A stretch of DNA of 64,000 nt from Helcococcus massiliensis. Lineage in GTDB: Bacteria; Bacillota; Clostridia; Tissierellales; Peptoniphilaceae. Location: NCBI RefSeq assembly GCF_900258485.1, contig NZ_OGVE01000001.1, forward strand, positions 124,001-188,000, given 5' to 3'. Shown here piece after piece: positions 57,001 through 63,683 of this stretch. Both the position numbers and the translations under genes were made by a program. Position 1 is the first letter of the stretch. The number at the start of each line of letters is the position of its first letter. Below the pieces are notes generated by a model, which worked only from the letters and a program-made list of their open reading frames with translations, had not been told where the DNA came from and did no database searches.

Positions 57001-59689
57001 ATTTCCCAATTTTTCTCAATTTAGGTGCCCTGATATCAAATTTTTCTGTAAACTTGGATTCTATTGAATTATAACTTTCAAATGCTTTTTCACCAATTTC
57101 TTCTAATGACTCCAAATCAATTTCTAATGATTCTATAGTATTACCCTTAAATCCACCTAAATACCTAACTTTTGGTAAATCTTTGATGACTAATTTTTCT
57201 AACTTATTATGATCAAAACCTTGTAAAGTCTCTAATTCAGGAATATTTTTGATTGTTAAATCTTTTATATTTAATCCATTAAAGGCACTATCTCCAATTG
57301 TCATCAATTTAGGTAAATCAGCTAGATTTAAAGAAACTATATCTTTCTTATATCTATCTAAAACTACCCCTGAATCAAAAGCTCTATAATCTATTTTTTC
57401 TAGATTTTTTAATCCAGAGATATTTATATTTGTATAAGGAACTTTTATCTCATATGCGCCTTTACTAAAAGATAAAGGTCCTATATATTTTAAATTAGGA
57501 AATTTTGTTAAATCTAAATCACTAATTAAATTGTTTCTAAATGCAGATTTCTTTATTGTATGAAGTTTGGATGCATTTATTATAAACATCTCATTTTGAT
57601 AATTATTTTGAAAAGCTTCTTCACCAATAACTTCTAAGTTTGGTAGATTACTAATAGAAATATTTCTTTCACCTGAATATTTATCATGATAATCAAAAGC
57701 ACAGTTACCAATTTCTGCTAAACTTTCTAAATTATCAATTTTAATGTTTTTTATATCTGCATAAACGCTATCAAAAGTTTTATGTCTATTAATAACTTTA
57801 ACAAGAGGTAGATTTTCTAATTCAAGATTATCTAATCTACTATATACGTATATTTCTCCTTCTAATTTAGGTAGATCTCTAAGAATAAATGATTTTAATG
57901 GATTAGAAGAGAAAGTTTTACCATCAATTTTCTCTAAATTTGCATAATCACCATTTTCTCCATTAAATATAATTTCTTTAATTTTATTGTCTGAAAAAGC
58001 TTCAGATAATATCTCTCTAATAGTTACTTTATTTAATTTGAAATTCTCAATTAGATTATTAGCAAAGGCTGCATTTTTAATTGATTCTATTTTTGTATTT
58101 GATAAATCAATAGATAATAATTCATTATTTTCAAAAGCACGTGCTTCGATTATTTTTAAAGATGTAGCTTTAGCAAAGTTTACCGATTTAATATTATTTC
58201 CACTAAAACTATTAGCGCTTATTACTTCTAAATCTGTTAATCTAGAAAAATCAACGTAATTTATATCTTTTTTAGTAAAGGCAGAACTTCTTATAGATTT
58301 TATATTTTGTCCATTCAAAGGATTTATACCTGGTAAAACAAGGTCTCTATTACCATTATTAATTTTAGCTAAACCTATCTCGCTAAATCCTAACAAAGCA
58401 TCTCGATCATATTTGAAATCTTCATATCTCCAGCCATTGCCAATCTCTTGTTTCATAATATCAGTTTGTGATCTGGAGAAAGTAAACTCATTAAGCACAG
58501 TTTTTCCATTTTCTGTATATGTAAATTTAACAAGCTGTGTGCTAACATTTTTATCTAATGTATTAGGTTCAAAACTTAAACCCTTAAGTACATTACCGTT
58601 TTCATCAATTGCCGGAACTACTTCACCATTGATTTTTTTAATATAAACATCACTTAAAATATCGTTGGTTGAAATTTCAGCACCAGCAAAATACAAGGAT
58701 TGTTTTTTGCTAGAAAATCTAATTTCAGGATCGTAATTTTCTTCAAATAGCAAGTCAATTTGACTTTTAATAAATAAAATTTCGCCATCTTCAAGTGTAT
58801 AATCTTCTGATGGGAGTAACTTATAGCCTTCTAATATTGGTTCTGCAATTTCGTAAGGACTTGCATCCCTTTCTACTAACTCTGTTCTTGACCCGATATT
58901 TGATTTATCTTCATTTTTAATATAATTAATTGTAATCTCAATAGGATTTACTAAATATGAAGACTTATCTTTACTTGTTTGTTTGGTGTTATCAAACTTA
59001 ACACTTACCTGTTTACTAAGACCTAAGAATAAATCTTCTGAAATATCAAAATCGGGTGTATTTAAGGTAAGTTCTGTTAAAGGATTAGACTGAAATACAG
59101 CTTTACCTAGTAAAGGTGCTTGTTCACTAGTAATATTAACTTTTGTTATTTGATTTTCTTCAAAAGCAAAATTATCTATATTCTCTACATTTAAATCTAA
59201 ATTAGAAATTTTATTTTGTCTAAAAGCATACTCGCCAATACTTTCTAATTTAGAATTTTTGATAGATATAATTTCATTATCTGAAAATGAATATTTTCCT
59301 ATACTTAAAACACCACTTAAATTTATTTCATCTTTTAAACTTGCATTTTGAAAAGCGTGATCACTAATATATAAATCATTTGTCTTAGAAAAATCAACTG
59401 ATTTAATCACTTTACTGTTGTAAAATGCACGTTTTTCAATCTTTTTAACTTCAGATGGTATAACTAAATTTATGGCTTCACTAGGTTCTTTCCCTTTTAC
59501 AAATCCATATAAAATACCATCTACAATATTTAATTCATATTCATTATTAACTATGTTTTCATCAGTTTGAACATTAGAAGCTTCTGATACATTTTTATCC
59601 AAAGCTTGTCCATATACAGGATTTAAATGACTAACTATTAAAAGCATAGCTAATATGAAAGAATAAATTTTTTTGCGTCTCCCTAACAT
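48065..59689 (-). CDS. Giant wall-anchored adhesin with BspA-type LRRs and Cna-B repeats
   Basis: About 3,874 residues from the ATG preceded by GGAGG; an in-frame ATG ten codons upstream is less likely. Signal peptide (KKIYSFILAMLLIVSHLNPVYG). LRR_5 (BspA-like) repeats about 60-230 and 440-960 (LxxIxxxAFxxN). Beta-rich stalk about 1050-1980. About seven SpaA-type Cna-B domains, 1996-2720 (KVDENGKPLANSKF ... YTLKEIKAPEGY), whose Lys and Glu residues suit isopeptide bonds. Then 12 Cna-B domains of about 86 residues, 11 with the NQDG.RP motif (one degenerate, DQDR). Sorting signal APKTGDD, hydrophobic helix, KK. Sortase substrate, probably a host-binding adhesin. No sortase in the window. The frame is unbroken. 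Confidence 0.93.
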   Translation of the reverse strand: MLGRRKKIYSFILAMLLIVSHLNPVYGQALDKNVSEASNVQTDENIVNNEYELNIVDGILYGFVKGKEPSEAINLVIPSEVKKIEKRAFYNSKVIKSVDFSKTNDLYISDHAFQNASLKDEINLSGVLSIGKYSFSDNEIISIKNSKLESIGEYAFRQNKISNLDLNVENIDNFAFEENQITKVNITSEQAPLLGKAVFQSNPLTELTLNTPDFDISEDLFLGLSKQVSVKFDNTKQTSKDKSSYLVNPIEITINYIKNEDKSNIGSRTELVERDASPYEIAEPILEGYKLLPSEDYTLEDGEILFIKSQIDLLFEENYDPEIRFSSKKQSLYFAGAEISTNDILSDVYIKKINGEVVPAIDENGNVLKGLSFEPNTLDKNVSTQLVKFTYTENGKTVLNEFTFSRSQTDIMKQEIGNGWRYEDFKYDRDALLGFSEIGLAKINNGNRDLVLPGINPLNGQNIKSIRSSAFTKKDINYVDFSRLTDLEVISANSFSGNNIKSVNFAKATSLKIIEARAFENNELLSIDLSNTKIESIKNAAFANNLIENFKLNKVTIREILSEAFSDNKIKEIIFNGENGDYANLEKIDGKTFSSNPLKSFILRDLPKLEGEIYVYSRLDNLELENLPLVKVINRHKTFDSVYADIKNIKIDNLESLAEIGNCAFDYHDKYSGERNISISNLPNLEVIGEEAFQNNYQNEMFIINASKLHTIKKSAFRNNLISDLDLTKFPNLKYIGPLSFSKGAYEIKVPYTNINISGLKNLEKIDYRAFDSGVVLDRYKKDIVSLNLADLPKLMTIGDSAFNGLNIKDLTIKNIPELETLQGFDHNKLEKLVIKDLPKVRYLGGFKGNTIESLEIDLESLEEIGEKAFESYNSIESKFTEKFDIRAPKLRKIGKYAFESIRREEIDLSKFTSLEEIGQNAFVKDYPYDSKLKNIIFPETDKAIAIHNKAFNLISSEKDFSDQKNIKLQPLAHKFISASLINSIILDSSKNLQVNYDDPNFNKNFPVNDPVVFYIKNNDVDGDGIADITSKDGLLINPQTITIKPYYIGEDGDKHYFKEREYILTSNREIEPPIISGFKNKIDKIDPEYTNLTFNENKVIEVEYERILATDTVNVDFKIEKLNKEDEIFNLRYYSSNEAKYQITINNSGQNEDSDLRDIIVDIQLPDHFDPDLIDIPNINNVKGLEILNIDPVEGTIKLKIDKLDRASSIKIPGIFKFLPYETPQDFEGNVKAKISFAYKDDRKVLTSETTNYKAKYEEPIFYKKALDHISLSTSIAEDLEIKYKFDIEKVYRKLEQYTIYDKLPTYTAVEDGKEVTRIAKFDPDKNPGWVVIEENEGIPTKIKYTLDNLDFIDYKQFNYTKHGSAMKFPELLLDFPNAKADQSITNSSDFKGNILKPEFDDKDFDKHAHVSTKLKYDPIENPSEFKKRVNKELIPLYPGKEKEIIVWDIDYKNKSFIKSSDGSMDENYEIKAENIVINDYIYFYSYPNMYEQYYSVIPGRDASISLIKDTSTSKKEYSEKDILLKKEVNAGEEFLIPKDMADKVKLIQVNYKDVSLAYGESINTQIRTTTKDYDEKMSSYHDDFNYAEMFYDTVRYEKNDPSKGTKQNSLSLKDSAKVRFETQKLSSNVYKEQKKSGYNSSNNQVIDYKIGSRLYNNNYNKLISRYPVKDFKQVDILPAYLNILSIEMSDEFKDFSGHYKIEALEDGRTKITFTTNYINMPVDRNVDIANIQVEVLPEAPNNTRIINGTYNDFSNKELERRDTRKISLENDKELSYKEVSFELLRPQKSDAYKYVRKLGENWTKSLFIQPGDKIQYLLSINEINNTTRKDVSLVDIFPYKDDITIVENQAGLRDPRKSQFSNVYKGIESIQYIDSTGKVWDYTDKFEVSYINDLNGHPVTIANGRIDEWAESKAGNIQRGNPAGIVLKTKEGVELKGPYNLKVIINMEVPGRDVFPLDKYDEWENRAALNSFARKDDSIDRYIETNPVINTLVAPSRDIYFKKVDENGKPLANSKFVLKMKDHKDKFAYSDHEGNIIFRDIPFKEFTVHEVNPTSGYKLNLEKYFKDGSYVEDESVLHTFKNERQPDPGKPEYKVVINKKDHDGKALANVRFELKSFVDGKTYIKDTDKNGRIEFTGLYKGSYKLSEIRTVNNLQAIEDIFFEINEEDDENKDKTFTFDLVNDKYKVNLYKIGMYHYDKIEEDTDLYTSSGKPLSGVQFNLYEYNSGDKKLISKKITDEKGLIQFTGLSGNVIYALEEISTPNSYVKNEDLILFKIGEKGKVYRLISDGDKGYKEVPYKENGLVVSNYPARKLSSVEVIKQDELGEKLQGAEFTLYKEDKGKYTEFAKSSSGENGVARFENLPYGGYRLVESKAPVGYSSLNTVKTFVLDGKEAKTLSFDYVNKETKLRIIKVEKLAGAFSTEEEALDYKKQLNDDKGVFIKNNTVYRSLTGAMFELWDGDNVIKPLSTDENGYTVYGYNKLDVDKTYTLKEIKAPEGYNQAREITIKGSEFNKNSEKEILLENKKQSGELKIYKYSEEKGVTLEGVTFALFGSEEDAKTNKNALYTTDKTNSNGYTILKDIAYGTYYLKEIDSPLEYKVSDEIRKIEINEQTTSITVSFYNETTTKELLILKKDSTGKALKGAKFELYRKADDIYTKDTLVATAISDENGHIKFEGLPVSGKYYIKEVSAPDGYLAFEGKVDIDDLLNNDYKDENQITVINKKLMNLEVKKDWKDSKGEILEAPVDKISVQLYRNDEKIGEPISLESSNNWTYKFENLESHNPETFEEYKYSVKEIYEDREVEAGTWIKFGNYNFVNSYSEISEGTITITNTREDLIEIEGSKTWDDKNNQDGIRPNSIKVNLLANGEIVETKEVTAEDNWTWKFTGLAKYAKGEEIKYTISEEPVKGYETTVDGFNVTNTHKTETIEIEGSKTWEDKDNQDGKRPESIKINLLANGEVVETKEISAKDKWTWKFTALPKYASGQVIEYTITEDPVEGYETTVDGFNLTNTHKPETIEIEGSKTWDDNNDQDRIRPESITITLLGNGKKVVEREISIKDNWSWKFVDLPKYAEGKEIEYTIAENKVDGYESKIDKFNVTNTHKPETIEIEGSKTWNDKDNQDGIRPKSITINLLINGELVETKEVTAKDNWTWKFTGLAKYAEGEEIKYTITEEPVEGYETTVDGFNVTNTHKPEIIEIEGSKTWDDKDNQDGIRPESITIKLLANGEIIETKEVSAKDNWTWKFTELAKYADGEEIKYTITENSVKGYSTLYKDFDIVNEYTPEKTSITVLKNWDDNNNQDGIRPKSLIIKLLADGKDTGKTLELSQNNNWKDSFTELDVYKDGKEILYTIEEEKVSGYDIIKITGNLSEGFVIINTHMPETIEIEGSKIWEDNNNQDGTRPNSIKINLYANDEFVESKEVTSKDRWAWKFTKLPKYAEGKEVKYTITEDPVDKYETEIDGFNIKNIHVPETIEIKGSKTWNDNNNQDGIRPESITINLLANGELVETKEVSVKDNWTWKFTGLAKYAKGEEIKYTISEEPVKGYETTIDGFNITNTHIPETIEIEGSKTWDDNNNQDGIRPESIKINLLANGEVVETKEVTAKDNWTWKFTELAKYANSQEIEYTITEDPVEGYETKVEGFNVTNTHEVETVEVFGSKTWEDKDNQDGVRPKSININLLANDEIVETKKVTELDKWSWKFTNLAKYAQGKEIRYTVTEEPVEGYETTIDGFNITNTHRPETIEIEGSKTWDDKDNQDGIRPNSITINLLANGEIVETKEVTAKENWSWKFTSFAKYAEGKEIEYTISENKVDGYETKVDGFNLINTYLPKDKEKPKAPKTGDDMVLSLYLGSLVVGFIVLYYINKKVIE
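48170..51200. repeat. Tandem roughly 258-bp Cna-B coding repeats
   Basis: Eleven consecutive copies encoding the EIEGSKTW..NQDG.RP..I...LLANGE unit. Several pairs are nearly identical over long stretches; the sixth copy (about 49,560-49,830) is divergent. Copy number is a likely strain variable and an assembly risk. Confidence 0.9.
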
Positions 59690-59728
59690 GTTTTCCTCCA
59701 TAAACATATAATAATTCATTTTAATTTA

Positions 59729-59756
59729 ATTATAATAATATCATTAAAGCTTGTAA
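59729..59756 (-). promoter_or_regulatory. Promoter of the giant adhesin gene
   Basis: Minus strand TTACAA (59751-59756), 16 bases, TATAAT (59729-59734), about 40 bases before the start codon. An alternative TTGTAT-17-TATTAT overlaps it. Confidence 0.55.
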
Positions 59757-59781
59757 TATACAATAATATAAAAGATTAAAA

Positions 59782-59812
59782 ATAAGACGATAGAAAAAAT
59801 CTATCGTCTTTT
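59782..59812 (-). terminator. Terminator of the siderophore uptake operon
   Basis: AAGACGATAGA / TCTATCGTCTT stem with a T-rich tail (TATTTTTAAT) on the minus strand, just after the ATPase stop. Confidence 0.85.
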
Positions 59813-59817
59813 GTTAT

Positions 59818-60573
59818 CTAATTATAAACAGCAATCTTCCCATATGGGCTATCAATTACATTTATCTCTGTTTCAAATATAGCGGATAAGGTCTTAGAAT
59901 CCATAACTTCGTCTACACTTCCTTCAAGTATTAGCTTACCATTTTTCATAGCAAAAATTCTATCTGAAAATGCAGCAGCAAAGTTTATATCGTGTATGAC
60001 TAATACTATTGTCCTTCCAAGCTCGTCACAGGCCTTTCTTAAATACTTCATCATGGTAACTGATCTTGCTATATCTAAGTTATTTAGAGGCTCATCTAGG
60101 AGTACATATTTAGTATTTTGAGCTAGGACCATAGCAACATAGGCTCTTTGCCTTTCCCCTCCTGACAGTTCATCTAAGTATCTATTTTCAAAGGCTTTCA
60201 ATTCTAGGAACTTTATATATTTATCAATTATTTCCATATCTCTTTCTGTAAGTCTACCTTTTGAATATGGATACCTACCGAATGAAACTAATTGCTTTAC
60301 GGTTAACCTAGAAGTAAAATTATTTTCTTGTCTTAGGATGGATAGCATTTTTGCTAACTCTTCACTTGGACATGAATTTAAATCCATTCCTCCTACAGTA
60401 ATTTTCCCAGTATCCATATCTAAAAGCCTTCCAATCATTAAAAGTGTTGTGGATTTTCCGGCACCATTGGGACCTATTATTGAATTGAAGCCACCTTCCT
60501 TTATTTCAAAGTTTAGTGGACCTATAACTGTTTCATCGCTATAGTACTTTGTAACATTTTCTAATTTAATCAT
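59818..60573 (-). CDS. Siderophore ABC transporter ATP-binding protein
   Basis: 251 residues, FecE/FhuC/YclP-type ATPase powering iron-siderophore import. Walker A GPNGAGKST (about 36-44), Q-loop LRQE, signature LSGGERQR, Walker B YVLLDEPLNNLD and switch His (VIHDINF). Overlaps the upstream permease by 4 bp. Last gene of a substrate-binding protein / permease / permease / ATPase operon in YclQNOP-like arrangement. Confidence 0.94.
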   Translation of the reverse strand: MIKLENVTKYYSDETVIGPLNFEIKEGGFNSIIGPNGAGKSTTLLMIGRLLDMDTGKITVGGMDLNSCPSEELAKMLSILRQENNFTSRLTVKQLVSFGRYPYSKGRLTERDMEIIDKYIKFLELKAFENRYLDELSGGERQRAYVAMVLAQNTKYVLLDEPLNNLDIARSVTMMKYLRKACDELGRTIVLVIHDINFAAAFSDRIFAMKNGKLILEGSVDEVMDSKTLSAIFETEINVIDSPYGKIAVYN

Positions 60574-61565
60574 CTTTTTCCCTTTCTAAATACTATATAG
60601 ATGAAATATAGACCGCCAACTAATTCGATTAAAATTGATACGACGCCGTTGGCATTAAATATATGGTTCATTATAAAGTAAGAAGTAGTTAATATGAAAA
60701 ATGCTAGGAATAAGGCCATCATAAATAAATATTTGTGGTCGTAGGTGTTAGCAAATTCATAAGTTAGACTTACTATTAAAAAACCAAAAAAGTTCATTGG
60801 GCCAATTAAAGCTGTAGATACACTCATTAGTATACTTATTCCTATAAGAGAGTATATAACTGTTTTTTTATAATCAATACCTAGATTTGTTGAGGCACTT
60901 GATCCTAAACCTATTACATTTAACTTAGAACGTCTTGAAAAAATTATTCCGACTACAAGCACTACAAGTATTGCTGAAATCAAAAAGTATGATGAGTCAG
61001 AATTATTTACAGAGGCAAACAACTTAGCTTGTAAAACATCAAATTCTGATGGAGATAGCAATCTTCTCATGAATGCTGATATAGACCTTAGTCCCTGACC
61101 CATTATTATACCAACCAATAATAGAAAATCTACTCCCCTATCTTTTTTTAATAGGGTAGAAAATAAAAGTAAGCTTATTAAAATCATGATTCCTATTTGA
61201 CTAAGATAAAAGGTCATCCCTGACAAGGCTATAAAGCTATTTATTCCTAAAAAATACATAGTAGCAGTATTTATTGTTGAGTATACAGCTTCAAAACCTA
61301 ATAAAGATGGCGTTATGATCCTATTATTTGTAACAGTTTGGAAAAGTAATGTAGCAAAAGCATGGCAAGTTGCCGCTATTAGCATGGCTATAATGGCATT
61401 CTGCCTTCTTTTAATAACTGGTAAAAATGATGGTGAATCTATAGCTACAGGATTATTATAAGTTAGTAGTCCATATATGCTTACTAAAGTAAGGAAAATC
61501 AAGATTGATAAGATCATAAAATATTTTTGTTTTTCTTTACTTGTCCTAAATGAAATATCTCTCAT
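60570..61565 (-). CDS. FecCD-family siderophore permease 2
   Basis: 331 residues, about nine to ten transmembrane segments. FecCD features: AATCHAFATLLFQTVTNNRIITPSLLGFEAVYS in helix 2-3 and GLGSSASTNLGIDYKK, the cytoplasmic coupling loop, then the IGPMNFFGFLIVSL stretch. Most like YclO/FatC-type (catecholate or petrobactin-like uptake). Overlaps both neighbours by 4 bp (ATGA). Confidence 0.92.
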   Translation of the reverse strand: MRDISFRTSKEKQKYFMILSILIFLTLVSIYGLLTYNNPVAIDSPSFLPVIKRRQNAIIAMLIAATCHAFATLLFQTVTNNRIITPSLLGFEAVYSTINTATMYFLGINSFIALSGMTFYLSQIGIMILISLLLFSTLLKKDRGVDFLLLVGIIMGQGLRSISAFMRRLLSPSEFDVLQAKLFASVNNSDSSYFLISAILVVLVVGIIFSRRSKLNVIGLGSSASTNLGIDYKKTVIYSLIGISILMSVSTALIGPMNFFGFLIVSLTYEFANTYDHKYLFMMALFLAFFILTTSYFIMNHIFNANGVVSILIELVGGLYFIYIVFRKGKR

Positions 61566-62527
61566 TTTTTCCCTCCTTTAGTAAAAATTATAATTAAAAA
61601 TACTATAGCACCGATAGATCCAAGTATTAGTGAAACTGGAACTTCAAAAGGAGCTATAATAGTTCTCCCTATGAGGTCAGCTATAATTATTACTAACATA
61701 GCACTCAAACAAGCATAAGGAAGATTATCTTTTAGATTATCTCCCCTATACATAGAAACAAGATTTGGTACTATAATCCCAAGGAAGGGAACATTTCCTA
61801 CAACAGAAGCAACTACTCCTGTAGTAATTGATACCATAGCAATAGAAATAAGCAATATCTTTTTATAGTTTAAACCGAGATTCGTTGATACATCTTCTCC
61901 AAGACCTATAATGGTTAATCTGTTCGCAAAATAATATATAACAATTGTAACCAATATTATTATATAAAGATATTCGTATCTACCTCTTTGAATTTGAGTA
62001 AATGAACCAGCAAACCATATTTCAAGCGACTGGCTCATATTGAATTCAAGAGCTATAAAAGTTGTAAATGCAGATACAACTGCACCCATCATTATACCTA
62101 AAATTGGTACAAAGTATGATGATTTCAATTTAATATTTCTTAATAATACGAAAAATATCATTGAACCAAGAAAGGAAAATACTATGGCAGATGTAGTTCT
62201 TATAAACAAACTTGCAGAAGGTACAATAATATATGCTAAAATCAAACCTAAACCTGCCCATTGAATTGTTCCTGTGGTTGTAGGTTCAACAAGCTTATTT
62301 TGAGTAATAAGTTGTATCACTATACCTGACATGGCCATAGCAACACCTGTCAGCATAAGACTTAAGGTCCTTGGTATCCTAGTTATAAATATCATTCTCC
62401 ATCCTTCATCATGGTCGCTTATATTGTAGACCCCTGTGAAAATGGATATTGTAGCCGTGAAGATTACTAGGACTATAAGAAATATCAAAGATTTATCGAT
62501 TTTTTTAGTATATTTAGTATTTTTCAT
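61562..62527 (-). CDS. FecCD-family siderophore permease 1
   Basis: 321 residues with multiple transmembrane helices. RIPRTLSLMLTGVAMAMSGIVIQLITQNKLVEPTTTGTIQWAGLG, coupling loop GLGEDVSTNLGLNYKK, and VGNVPFLGIIVPNLVSMYRGDN, as in YclN/FatD-type permeases. It forms the heterodimeric channel with the next gene. One-base overlap with the substrate-binding gene. Confidence 0.93.
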   Translation of the reverse strand: MKNTKYTKKIDKSLIFLIVLVIFTATISIFTGVYNISDHDEGWRMIFITRIPRTLSLMLTGVAMAMSGIVIQLITQNKLVEPTTTGTIQWAGLGLILAYIIVPSASLFIRTTSAIVFSFLGSMIFFVLLRNIKLKSSYFVPILGIMMGAVVSAFTTFIALEFNMSQSLEIWFAGSFTQIQRGRYEYLYIIILVTIVIYYFANRLTIIGLGEDVSTNLGLNYKKILLISIAMVSITTGVVASVVGNVPFLGIIVPNLVSMYRGDNLKDNLPYACLSAMLVIIIADLIGRTIIAPFEVPVSLILGSIGAIVFLIIIFTKGGKK

Positions 62528-63531
62528 TACTTAGAAAATAAGTCTGCTAGGCCTTCAAAAATTTTAATGAAGGTTTGTGGTGATTCATTAGTAAAGGTAT
62601 CGGCTGGTGCGTAATAAATATTTGAATCTTTAATAGCTTCAACATTTTTCAAAGCTTGTGAACCTTCTATAACGTCACTTGCCGGAATTGATTCTTCACC
62701 AGTGTTTGTAGTAGCAGCATCCCTATCTAAAACAAGTAAATACTTTGGATTTGCTTGAGCTATTGCTTCTACAGATATTTCATCACCCTTGTGGTCACTC
62801 GAAGTATTGTCTATTTCTATAGCAGGGGTTAAATCAAGAACTTGGAATAATGGGCCCCATACCCTACCAAAACCAGGAGCTGAATATCCAATTTCTCCAC
62901 CAGATACTACTACGGAAACAACGCTTCCGCCTTTATATGCTTCTTTTGCCTTTGTAATTGAATTATCAAGGTTTTTCTTTAATTCATCTGCTTCAGCTTT
63001 TTTGTCGAAAATAGCCCCAAGACTATCTATTGAATCTTTGAATCCATTTATTAAATTCTCACCTGGTTTTTCTGCGTCTTTACTTACGTCCCAGTTAAGA
63101 TTAATAATATCTGCCTTAGGCAAAAGTTTTTTAATCTCATCATAATGAGACCCAAATCTTTGACCAACAATTACAAGGTCTGGATTTGCAGCTGCTAGGG
63201 CTTCTAAATTTGGCTCCCTATGGTTTCCAATATCAGCGATTGCTTCATCTGTTATGTAACCACTTGTTGAAGGCATAACTGCTTTTGGAGCTGCAACTAA
63301 TTTGATTCCCCAGTTTTCAAGAGTTTCAAAAGTCCTATTATCAAGCGCTGCGACTTTTTTAGGATTTTTCCTAACTTCTAGCTCACCTGTTAAATCTTTT
63401 ATTTTTACTGTGTCAGTTGAAGATTCAGCATTTGTTTCATCTTTAGTATTTACTTCTTGACCTTGTTTATTAGAACAAGCTGTAAGCATAAGCGATAGTA
63501 ATAAAGCTATCACAAGCAATTTTTTTTTCAT
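62527..63531 (-). CDS. Siderophore-binding lipoprotein (YclQ/FatB-like)
   Basis: 334 residues. Lipobox LMLTAC (Cys19), low-complexity linker, then a class III (FecB/TroA-like) binding protein with two lobes: KKVAALDNRTFETLENWGIKLVAAPK, then the NPDLVIVGQRFGS lobe, long connecting helix, and SAPGFGRVWGPLFQVLDLTPA. This pattern suits YclQ/CeuA/FatB proteins that bind catechol or petrobactin-type siderophores. Which one cannot be told. First gene of the operon; GGGAG ribosome site. No siderophore synthesis genes nearby, so it likely takes foreign siderophores. Confidence 0.92.
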   Translation of the reverse strand: MKKKLLVIALLLSLMLTACSNKQGQEVNTKDETNAESSTDTVKIKDLTGELEVRKNPKKVAALDNRTFETLENWGIKLVAAPKAVMPSTSGYITDEAIADIGNHREPNLEALAAANPDLVIVGQRFGSHYDEIKKLLPKADIINLNWDVSKDAEKPGENLINGFKDSIDSLGAIFDKKAEADELKKNLDNSITKAKEAYKGGSVVSVVVSGGEIGYSAPGFGRVWGPLFQVLDLTPAIEIDNTSSDHKGDEISVEAIAQANPKYLLVLDRDAATTNTGEESIPASDVIEGSQALKNVEAIKDSNIYYAPADTFTNESPQTFIKIFEGLADLFSK

Positions 63532-63555
63532 AAAATTCTCCCTTATAAATCATTT

Positions 63556-63584
63556 ATAATGTTTATATATTAACATATTCGCAA
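63556..63584 (-). promoter_or_regulatory. Siderophore operon promoter with palindrome in the spacer
   Basis: Minus strand TTGCGA (63579-63584), 17 bases, CATTAT (63556-63561). The spacer and -10 edge hold ATGTT-8 nt-AACAT (63559-63576), a near-complete palindrome suited to a metal-responsive repressor. It is not a clean Fur box. Confidence 0.45.
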
Positions 63585-63621
63585 TGAATCTTCAATTTGA
63601 TATCGACTTGGAAAATGGAAT

Positions 63622-63653
63622 AAAAAAGACGACAGAATCAATTTCTATCGTCT
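63622..63653 (-). terminator. Terminator of metG
   Basis: AGACGATAGA / TCTGTCGTCT stem followed by TTTTTTATT on the minus strand, about 30 bases after the metG stop. Confidence 0.82.
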
Positions 63654-63683
63654 ACAAATTTTTTTCAATTTTACCATATTATT

